DNA from: Nitrospirota bacterium
Lineage (GTDB): Bacteria > Nitrospirota > Thermodesulfovibrionia > UBA6902 > DSMQ01
Assembly: GCA_016207865.1 (NCBI GenBank)
Contig: JACQZD010000194.1
Location: 1-10,873 of the forward strand
Direction of reading: 5' to 3'
Length of the DNA stretch: 10,873 bases
Of the stretch, positions 1 to 5,555 are shown piece by piece. Made by a program: the position numbers and the translations under genes. The notes beneath the pieces are model-generated. The model was not told the origin of the DNA and did no database searches. It was given only the letters and a program-made list of their open reading frames with translations. Each line of letters begins with the position of its first letter. Position 1 is the stretch's first letter.

Positions 1-1149
1 AGGGAGGTTCATTTTTAGCGTGTTTAATATATCATCTGCGGCAGAAAGGACCTCCTCAACCGTGATATCGTTTATGCATGCGTGAAATCGTTTATTAAGG
101 CAGGAGGTTTCATCGCAATTGTCCCTGCATGGAAAATCTTTTTCAACTATCCTGCTGATATTCCCATACGGCGCGTCCCAGTAACTTTTTGACGGCCCGT
201 GCAGGACCACAACAGGCGTTTTCATCGCGGCCGCGATATGCAAGGGTCCGCTGTTGTTGCATATAAATAACAGTGATTCCGCCAGGACCCCCGCAAGCTC
301 CCTTAAACTGAGTTTTCCTGCCAGTGATATCGGCTTGTGTTTCATTGTGCCGATAATATTCTCAGCAAGCCCTGTCTCTCCGGGAGAACCCAAAATAACC
401 AGAGGCATGTTATATTTTTCAATTAAAGAATCATACAATTCCGCATACCGCTCCGTGAGCCATCTCCTCAGAGGATGTCTGGCCCCGGGATGAACGGTGA
501 TAAAGGGCCTTGATATTCCGTGCGATTCCATAATTTCCTTGATTTTTCCCAGCTCGGATTCCGTTAAATAAATCCCCCATTCAATGTCCGCGACCTCACA
601 TCCTAAATATTTTATCAGGTCCAGATGATATTCAAGCTTATGCTTTTTGCTTATATATGGAACGACATGGTCCAGAATAAATGCGCCCCCGCCGAAACCG
701 AAGCCTATTTTTACCTTAGCCTTAAGCGGGAAGGCTATGAGCAATAATTCGCGTATATCGCCCCGCGCTTCAATAACAATATCAAAACGCCTTTTCATCA
801 TTTCCCGTATAAACCCGATATATTTTCCCTTGCTTGAATTATAAAACCAGAAGGGGTCGTAAGCTATGGTCTCTGTGATATACGGATTATTAAAAAATAT
901 ATCTTTTGCCTTTTCTGACGTCAGGAAGGTAATATGCGCCTCCGGGAATTTCATCTTCAGGGGCTTCAGCATGGGGAGCGCCATTACGGCATCACCGATA
1001 TATGCCGTCCTTATAATTAATATTTCTTTAACATTACGGTCCATATTCTTTTTTCCCCGGAATATTTTTTTAGGGAAAAATATAACATTTCCTATTATAT
1101 CTGCAATAATTGTTGCAAACAGTTTCTTTTTATTTACAATCTTGTACAC
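1..1149 (-). CDS. Glycosyltransferase family 9 (ADP-heptose:LPS heptosyltransferase-like), 3' end outside window
   Basis: Reading the minus strand gives 383 open codons with no stop before the left edge. The protein belongs to the GT9 family, which transfers heptose or related sugars from nucleotide donors to LPS core or other surface glycans at the cytoplasmic face of the inner membrane. Visible family marks are the first strand-loop ILIIRTAYIGDAVMALP (about residues 43-59), the HPGA segment (ITVHPGARHPLRRW) in the second Rossmann domain, and the nucleotide-sugar site CNNSGPLHIAAAMKTPVVVL near the C-terminus. I place the start at a GTG at 1149, two bases after the stop of the upstream SGNH gene, because the reading frame there encodes a hydrophobic leader (LFATIIADIIGNVIFFPKK) seen in some GT9 proteins. 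An ATG at 1044 is the alternative start and would remove this leader. No strong ribosome binding site decides it. The cysteine-rich tail (CRDNCDETSCL) is common in this family. The acceptor is unknown; context suggests a glycan made by this locus. Confidence 0.88.
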   Translation of the reverse strand, partial: MYKIVNKKKLFATIIADIIGNVIFFPKKIFRGKKNMDRNVKEILIIRTAYIGDAVMALPMLKPLKMKFPEAHITFLTSEKAKDIFFNNPYITETIAYDPFWFYNSSKGKYIGFIREMMKRRFDIVIEARGDIRELLLIAFPLKAKVKIGFGFGGGAFILDHVVPYISKKHKLEYHLDLIKYLGCEVADIEWGIYLTESELGKIKEIMESHGISRPFITVHPGARHPLRRWLTERYAELYDSLIEKYNMPLVILGSPGETGLAENIIGTMKHKPISLAGKLSLRELAGVLAESLLFICNNSGPLHIAAAMKTPVVVLHGPSKSYWDAPYGNISRIVEKDFPCRDNCDETSCLNKRFHACINDITVEEVLSAADDILNTLKMNLP

Positions 1150-1151
1150 AA

Positions 1152-2144
1152 TTATCGGGACAATTCAGCCGCAACAATATCCGTGACCTTCGCGGCGCCA
1201 TTGTAGTTCAGATGGTCTGAATTCAGAAAAAGGTCGTGATTGCCTGCGTAAATCTCCAGCAGGTCTAAATGCTTGTAGATATATTTACTGTACTGCGGAT
1301 TATCTAATGCTTTATTATAAAAGACATCCTTATCAACATATTGCTTTGCCTGTTCTATATAAAAATCAGTTACCGGCAATGTCAGGATAAAAACCTTGAT
1401 ATTGTTATCCGCGCACAGTTTTAAAATCTTTTCAAAATACAGCAGGAAATCTTCATTAAAAATGTTATTACCCTTAAAATGTCTTGAAGCCCTTTTAACA
1501 GCCGAATCCCTGGTGACATCGCTTCCGGTGTATTTAAGGTATCCTTTAGACATTTCGGTTTTTTCAATGTTTTGAATTGTGAACAGCTTTTTTATATTGC
1601 GCATGAAATCAATCATTTCTATCCCCCGCACAATGGGGCAAAAACTTATCAGCTTTTCTCTCAAAACGACCGCTCCTTTCAGTCTATACAAATCCCGCAG
1701 GTCGCTGTTTGAGATATATCCGTACTTGAAATACTCCCATTGCAGTATGTCCGCCCTGTATGACGAAAAACTTTGAAAATTAAGCGGCAGTACGACAATT
1801 TTCAAATTAGGCATATCCTTAATGTAGTGCTCAAGCTTATAGTAAGTCTCTGTAAAATTTTCGCTTGCGGCTGCAAAGTTATATGCGCTGTAATTGAGCC
1901 GGTCCGGAATAATGGCAAATTGCATATCAGACTGGCCGAGAAATAAAACTTCAACCCCGCTTTTTTTACTTTCAAAATCGCTTACGGTTCTTGCAAAGAT
2001 GCTTTTGGGCCTGAAAAAAATTCTGTCCGCGGCTTCCAGACACAAAACAATTATTAAAATTATAAGCAATGCAAGACAGAGCGCCTTAAACCAGTCCTGC
2101 CGCATGATATTTAACAATGACCGAGAGGACTTAGAACTTGTCAT
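1152..2144 (-). CDS. Membrane-anchored SGNH/DltD-like acyl-transfer protein
   Basis: This 330-residue protein has one N-terminal membrane segment (about residues 17-37, ALCLALLIILIIVLCLEAA) followed by a domain that should face the periplasm. The segment VEVLFLGQSDMQFAIIP (about 64-80) fits block I of SGNH/DltD-type proteins, with Ser72 as likely nucleophile, followed by a typical YNFA turn. The C-terminal LFLNSDHLNYNGA (305-317) fits block V, with His311. In DltD-like relatives I expect Asp three residues before this His; here it is Asn308, with Asp at 310. A longer frame opens at a TTG at 2183, but it would overlap the upstream microprotein by about 50 bases. I prefer the ATG at 2144, which has GAAGG at 2153-2157, eight bases upstream, and overlaps the microprotein end by 14 bases, consistent with translational coupling. 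In DltB/DltD-type pairs this protein moves the acyl group to the final polymer. Sequence similarity outside the motifs is weak, so a structural or non-catalytic role remains possible. Confidence 0.75.
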   Translation of the reverse strand: MTSSKSSRSLLNIMRQDWFKALCLALLIILIIVLCLEAADRIFFRPKSIFARTVSDFESKKSGVEVLFLGQSDMQFAIIPDRLNYSAYNFAAASENFTETYYKLEHYIKDMPNLKIVVLPLNFQSFSSYRADILQWEYFKYGYISNSDLRDLYRLKGAVVLREKLISFCPIVRGIEMIDFMRNIKKLFTIQNIEKTEMSKGYLKYTGSDVTRDSAVKRASRHFKGNNIFNEDFLLYFEKILKLCADNNIKVFILTLPVTDFYIEQAKQYVDKDVFYNKALDNPQYSKYIYKHLDLLEIYAGNHDLFLNSDHLNYNGAAKVTDIVAAELSR

Positions 2145-2253
2145 ATACAAAGCCTTCAAATTTATGCCCCAGGAGATAGACAATGTAGAGGATTACAATT
2201 ACAACTAATATTAATCCCGTCATCATAAGCAATGATTTTTTACCTTTTTCCAT
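2131..2253 (-). CDS. DltX-like 40-residue membrane microprotein with C-terminal FxYxxF motif
   Basis: An ATG at 2253 opens a 40-codon frame ending in TAA at 2131-2133. A strong ribosome binding site (GGAGGGG, 2256-2262) lies just upstream. The protein has a short basic N-terminus (MEKGKKSLLMM), a single hydrophobic segment (about residues 12-29, TGLILVVIVILYIVYLLG) and a short polar tail ending exactly in FVYDKF. This matches the architecture of DltX of the teichoic acid D-alanylation pathway, a roughly 50-residue single-pass protein with an F-x-Y-x-x-F C-terminus. As I recall, published work on DltX shows its tyrosine carrying the acyl group between the MBOAT DltB and the SGNH protein DltD. 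Here the frame sits between the carrier protein and the SGNH gene, and its end overlaps the start of the latter. Tyr37 would be the acyl-carrying residue. The role is inferred from motif and context; overall sequence identity to DltX is expected to be low. Confidence 0.82.
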   Translation of the reverse strand: MEKGKKSLLMMTGLILVVIVILYIVYLLGHKFEGFVYDKF

Positions 2254-2255
2254 GA

Positions 2256-2262
2256 CCCCTCC
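2256..2262 (-). promoter_or_regulatory. Ribosome binding site of the DltX-like microprotein
   Basis: On the minus strand GGAGGGG precedes the ATG at 2253 by two bases (four bases counted from the GGAGG core). It is among the strongest Shine-Dalgarno sequences in the window and supports translation of this very short gene. The 15-base spacer between the carrier-protein stop (2269) and the ATG contains nothing else. Confidence 0.75.
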
Positions 2263-2268
2263 GAAAAT

Positions 2269-2505
2269 TTAATTGTGCATTTTGCTTTCTAATGTTTTCA
2301 TTATGTTGTTAATACTGCTGAACTTATCCATTGTGACGTCGCTCATATCTACTGAAATCTTCAGTTTTTCTCCGATAAATGCGAGCATTTTAATAAGTCC
2401 GAGAGAGTCTATTATGCCCGAGTCAAACAGATTCTCGTCATCCTTTATGCTCCCTTCGCCTGACATAAAGGTTTTAATTATGAATTCCCTGATTTGTTCT
2501 TTCAT
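2269..2505 (-). CDS. Acyl carrier protein (DltC/ACP-like)
   Basis: This 78-residue acidic helical protein is a phosphopantetheine carrier. The motif FDSGIIDSLGLIKML (about residues 27-41) contains Ser34 in DSLG, the site that carries 4'-phosphopantetheine. The length and the spacing of the motif are normal for an ACP, PCP or DltC carrier. The ATG at 2505 has a good ribosome binding site (AGGAGG, six bases upstream). It lies 200 bases after the radical SAM gene and 15 bases before the DltX-like gene. In this context it most likely accepts an acyl group from the AMP ligase at the start of the cluster and presents it to the MBOAT at the cytoplasmic side of the membrane. Whether it carries D-alanine, another amino acid or a fatty or short-chain acid cannot be told from the sequence; a fatty-acid-synthesis ACP is unlikely because no such genes are near. 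Confidence 0.9.
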   Translation of the reverse strand: MKEQIREFIIKTFMSGEGSIKDDENLFDSGIIDSLGLIKMLAFIGEKLKISVDMSDVTMDKFSSINNIMKTLESKMHN

Positions 2506-2705
2506 TTGTTCCTCCTGATTTTACCGTATATCAAAACATAAATATTATTGACTCACGCTTAAATAATGTCCGCTATCACGTCATTCCGTGCTTGACACGG
2601 AATCCAGTTTTGCTCCTCTGGATTCCTGCTTTCGCAGGAATGACAACATTATTGTAATCGTAAGACATTGTTTTTGCATTTATCTGGTTATTATTCAACA
2701 GCTTA
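2506..2705. other. 200-base intergenic gap holding the palindromic repeat
   Basis: This is the only gap of any size in the window. Apart from the 65-base repeat and the carrier-protein ribosome binding site near 2511-2516, I see no gene, RNA or convincing promoter. An open frame runs through the repeat, but it only reads repeat sequence and the antisense-frame end of the neighbouring gene. Confidence 0.6.
2580..2644. repeat. Palindromic dispersed repeat (VIPAKAGIQ type), 65 bases
   Basis: Two small hairpins sit inside a larger inverted repeat. Hairpin one pairs ATTCCGTG (2583-2590) with CACGGAAT (2596-2603) around a 5-base loop. Hairpin two pairs ATTCCTGC (2622-2629) with GCAGGAAT (2634-2641) around TTTC. 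In addition GTCATTCC (2580-2587) pairs with GGAATGAC (2637-2644), and GGAATCCAG (2599-2607) pairs with CTGGATTCC (2618-2626), so the whole unit can fold as one long stem. Such GTCATTCC...GGAATCCAG units are common dispersed intergenic repeats in many Gram-negative genomes, related in form to the dRS3 or REP class; translated, they give VIPAKAGIQ. The repeat lies between the radical SAM and carrier-protein genes and may affect mRNA stability or attenuate transcription. It has no T-run, so it is not a classical terminator. Confidence 0.85.
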
Positions 2706-4328
2706 TTACGCTTCATGCCAGTATTTATGAATGCTGAAGTTAAAAGGACTTTGCTGGGAAGGGCTGCCCTTAAATATTTTATTGTTATATTCAAGAATTT
2801 TCCCGCGGACCTCCTGCGGCATGGAGTCCTTGCCGTATTTTTCAATATCATTCAACAGGCTGACGGTAGAGTCAATCTTTTCCGTCATTGCATCGGATAT
2901 CACCGGCGGCAGTTTATTTGTCTTTTGCTTGACTGCGATTAATTCCCGCGTGGCTTTATAACTGATATCAACCAGCTGTTTTTTTGATATCAATTTTGTC
3001 TCGTAATTAAGGCTGTCTTTCCAATGGGGAACCATCAAGGCCTTTTCGTAATCTTTAAATTTATCAAAAAATATCGTGTAGCCGTATTTTTCCGGATTAT
3101 CATAAATTATGGACCCCGGATCCAGAAACGGCCGCATGGGCGACATATAAACGTTCAGTTCAAAATTTTCATATTTTTTCATTAAATGCCCGGCGTACTT
3201 AACATCTTCCATGACGTCTGTTTCACCCTGTCCGGGCAGTCCGATCATAAGGAAAATACCGACAACCGCATTTTTGTTATGCGCAAACAGATAGTCAAGC
3301 CATTCCTCAAGTTCTTTATTTGAATATGGAGGATTGCCGCATGACTGCCTGATTTCCTCAGAGCCGGACTGGATGCTGATTTCAAAAAAAGGCCTTATAT
3401 TGTAGTTTGACATTAATTTAATATGGTCTTTTGACAGCAGTTGAAATATGGTGAAGTGAATCGTTTTGATATTGCCCGTCTTAAAAGTATCCAGCACTTT
3501 TTCAAGAAGGTTTATGTCTTCAAACCAGTGATGAAGGGTTATTACCGTTGAATTTTTTGAGCTGTACTCCTTGATGGACTCAATTTCCCTTAAAAAAGCC
3601 GGAATTTCCTTGACTGCAAAACCATTATTTACCCCCATGTGCTTGTGCATGGAATATTTTGAGCCGCTGCAGAAAGTGCAGTTATACTCGCAGCCCGCGC
3701 CTGAAAACACCATGAAGTAGTTGATGCCTTTAACGGAACGCGTCCAGTCAATAATATTGTTGTAGCTGACGGCCTTGGAGAAATTATTAATAATTATCTT
3801 TTTGCTTTTATCTTTCCAGCAGAGATTCATAATATCATGATATTCCCCGCGGCCGAGCTGGTTTAACAGTTTGTCAATCAGATACGGCGTGTCAACGCCC
3901 CGAATTATGAAATCCACCTGGGGATATTCCATAATCTCGCCGTAAAAATAACTCGCGGAAATACCGCCTAAAATAACAGGAGTGTCAGGATGGTGCTCTT
4001 TAAGCAGTTTTGCGACTGCGAGCGAGCCCTGGGCATGCGCAAGCCAGTGCAGGTCAATCCCGAACATTCCGGCCTTAAGCGTCTTTAAGAAGGCCTCAAC
4101 ATCCAGTCCGGGATTTTTAAGCATCATATCGGCTAAATTAATTATCTTTGCTTTTTTCCCCTGCTCTGTCAGATATGTTTCAATTGTTTTTAAACCCAGC
4201 GGATACATTTCATAAATAGGGGAGACGGCTATGCTTGAACTGCTCAGGAAGGCGAATAATATGTCGTCCCGGTCCCTGAAATCAAAGATGCTCGGCGGAT
4301 GAATGAGGATTATATCGTAGTGATTCAT
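2706..4328 (-). CDS. B12-binding domain radical SAM protein
   Basis: This complete 540-residue protein has an N-terminal cobalamin-binding-type Rossmann domain (about 1-160), with IILIHPPS at the first strand, YPLGLKTIETYL, and the strand-turn VILGGISASYF (118-128). It is followed by a radical SAM barrel with the cluster motif C213-x3-C217-x2-C220 (GCEYNCTFC). Later barrel marks are FEISIQSGSEEIR (315-327) and FLMIGLPGQGETD (359-371). The C-terminal part (about 400-540) is family-specific. The GIDLHWLAHAQG segment resembles a little-studied subgroup of B12/radical SAM proteins. Such enzymes perform methylations, ring contractions or other radical changes on unactivated carbons; the substrate here is unknown. 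The ATG at 4328 overlaps the MBOAT stop by four bases (ATGA), so the two are probably translationally coupled and functionally linked. The canonical DxHxxG cobalamin motif is not seen at its usual site, which is common in this class. Confidence 0.9.
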   Translation of the reverse strand: MNHYDIILIHPPSIFDFRDRDDILFAFLSSSSIAVSPIYEMYPLGLKTIETYLTEQGKKAKIINLADMMLKNPGLDVEAFLKTLKAGMFGIDLHWLAHAQGSLAVAKLLKEHHPDTPVILGGISASYFYGEIMEYPQVDFIIRGVDTPYLIDKLLNQLGRGEYHDIMNLCWKDKSKKIIINNFSKAVSYNNIIDWTRSVKGINYFMVFSGAGCEYNCTFCSGSKYSMHKHMGVNNGFAVKEIPAFLREIESIKEYSSKNSTVITLHHWFEDINLLEKVLDTFKTGNIKTIHFTIFQLLSKDHIKLMSNYNIRPFFEISIQSGSEEIRQSCGNPPYSNKELEEWLDYLFAHNKNAVVGIFLMIGLPGQGETDVMEDVKYAGHLMKKYENFELNVYMSPMRPFLDPGSIIYDNPEKYGYTIFFDKFKDYEKALMVPHWKDSLNYETKLISKKQLVDISYKATRELIAVKQKTNKLPPVISDAMTEKIDSTVSLLNDIEKYGKDSMPQEVRGKILEYNNKIFKGSPSQQSPFNFSIHKYWHEA

Positions 4329-5524
4329 GACGGCAAAAATATCCTTCTGAATATGTTGGCCGCGGCATCCATTTCAAAGGCAAAAATTACATGGCCGAGA
4401 CTGACGAAATTAAATGTCAGGAAAATTGATGCCGGGTCCAAATATTTGCTGTCAACAAATTTTCTGAGCCGTTTATGCCTGCTTTTTATCTCCTGAAAAC
4501 ACTGCCATACCACCAGTCCTGTGCCGTGATAAACGCCTAAAATCAGAAAATGCAGACTGCCGCCGTGCCACAAACAAAATGCTACCATTGTCAGAAACAT
4601 CCCGGCATAAATCTTTGCCTGAGTTGCTTTGTATCCAAAAAAGGGGAAAAAGAAATAATCTCTTATAAAACTATATACTGACATATGCCAGTTCCGCCAG
4701 TACAGCGTAATGTTTTTTTTTAAATACGGATAATTAAAGTTTTCTATAATCTTATAGCCGAAGAGCCTTGCCACGCCGAGCGCCATGTCCGTATAGCCGG
4801 AGAAATCCATGTAAATCTGAATTGCAATGCCGTAGACGGAAAGCATTACAATGGTCCATGTATATTCATTGGGAGATGAGAGCACGGGCATTATAAACGG
4901 CTTCAGGGAATCCGCAACGACAAACTTTTTAATCAATCCTGAAATGATACGAAGCAAACCGTTGTTAATATCCGAAGGGTCCAAAGAGTTATTTTGGGCG
5001 GTTTGAGGCTGGACGTTTTGAAATCTGTCAACAGGACCGGCTAAAAAAGTGGGGAAGAAGAATACATACAGCGCTAAATCCCGGAATGAGTGCTCAGGCA
5101 GGGTTTTTCTGTAAATTTCCACAATATAGTGTATGAGCCTGAAAAGGATATAAGACATGCCCACGGGCATCAGAATCTTTGAAAATGTTGTCACGGGCAG
5201 CGCTGAAAACGGCGCGCCGGATTTAAACACGGCGTTGAGCGCTAAATCAGCGTATTTGAAAAACAGGAGATTTCCGATTAAAAGAGTCAGCGCGGATATA
5301 AGGAGCAGTTTTCTGTTTTTTTCGCTCCTTTTTATGTATGTTCCCGTAAGATAAACAAGCAGGACATTGAGAAAAAGATATAGGGTATACTTTATGCTGA
5401 ATAAGGACATAAAAAAAATGCTTACTGCAAGCAGAAATACACTGCGCCATTTAGCCGGCAGAAGGAGCCAGTAAATAAGAACGCTGATAATAATGAAAAC
5501 CAGAGAATAGGTTATTTGCATCAT
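4325..5524 (-). CDS. MBOAT family O-acyltransferase (DltB/AlgI-like)
   Basis: This 399-residue protein has many hydrophobic segments and the full set of MBOAT marks: FLAGPVDRFQ (160-169), YMDFSGYTDMALGVARLFGY (238-257), YWRNWHMSVYSFIRDY (275-290), and CLWHGGSLHFLILGVYHG (317-334) with the expected catalytic His320 and a second conserved His333. MBOAT proteins of this branch take an acyl group from a cytoplasmic thioester donor and pass it across the inner membrane for O-acylation of a surface polymer. The length is at the short end of the usual 390-500 range, and the core is intact. Two ATG codons occur in tandem at 5524 and 5521; I keep the first. The upstream gene ends 31 bases away, and the downstream radical SAM start overlaps the stop. 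With the carrier protein, microprotein and SGNH gene it forms a Dlt-like acyl export set. Confidence 0.95.
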   Translation of the reverse strand: MMQITYSLVFIIISVLIYWLLLPAKWRSVFLLAVSIFFMSLFSIKYTLYLFLNVLLVYLTGTYIKRSEKNRKLLLISALTLLIGNLLFFKYADLALNAVFKSGAPFSALPVTTFSKILMPVGMSYILFRLIHYIVEIYRKTLPEHSFRDLALYVFFFPTFLAGPVDRFQNVQPQTAQNNSLDPSDINNGLLRIISGLIKKFVVADSLKPFIMPVLSSPNEYTWTIVMLSVYGIAIQIYMDFSGYTDMALGVARLFGYKIIENFNYPYLKKNITLYWRNWHMSVYSFIRDYFFFPFFGYKATQAKIYAGMFLTMVAFCLWHGGSLHFLILGVYHGTGLVVWQCFQEIKSRHKRLRKFVDSKYLDPASIFLTFNFVSLGHVIFAFEMDAAANIFRRIFLPS

Positions 5525-5555
5525 GATGATTACCTGAATGCGGGGGTCTGTATTC

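Noticed and set aside
254..1186. Plus-strand open frames across the left part of the window
   Set aside because: The minus strand encodes a convincing GT9 protein over the whole stretch; the plus-strand frames show no family features.
2145..2183. Longer N-terminus for the SGNH protein, from 2183
   Set aside because: The codon at 2183 is TTG without a ribosome binding site, and the extension lies in the microprotein gene; the ATG at 2144 has GAAGG eight bases upstream.
2269..2518. Plus-strand 81-codon frame with hydrophobic content
   Set aside because: It is the antisense of the acyl carrier protein; hydrophobic residues arise from reverse reading of helical charged codons.
2580..2644. The palindrome as a rho-independent terminator or CRISPR unit
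   Set aside because: There is no T-run after the stems, and only one unit is present without spacers.
2506..2705. An internal promoter before the carrier-protein gene
   Set aside because: AT-rich stretches give weak -10-like hexamers, but no pair with a matching -35 at proper spacing was convincing.
2576..2851. A 91-codon minus-strand frame containing VIPAKAGIQ
   Set aside because: It reads the dispersed palindromic repeat and an off-frame part of the radical SAM gene end; this translated pattern is a well-known artefact of the repeat.
4030..4070. DLHWLA in the B12 radical SAM protein as the cobalamin motif DxHxxG
   Set aside because: The last Gly is Ala, and the segment lies at a later strand than the usual ligand loop, so I treat it as a subgroup motif rather than a base-off cobalamin site.
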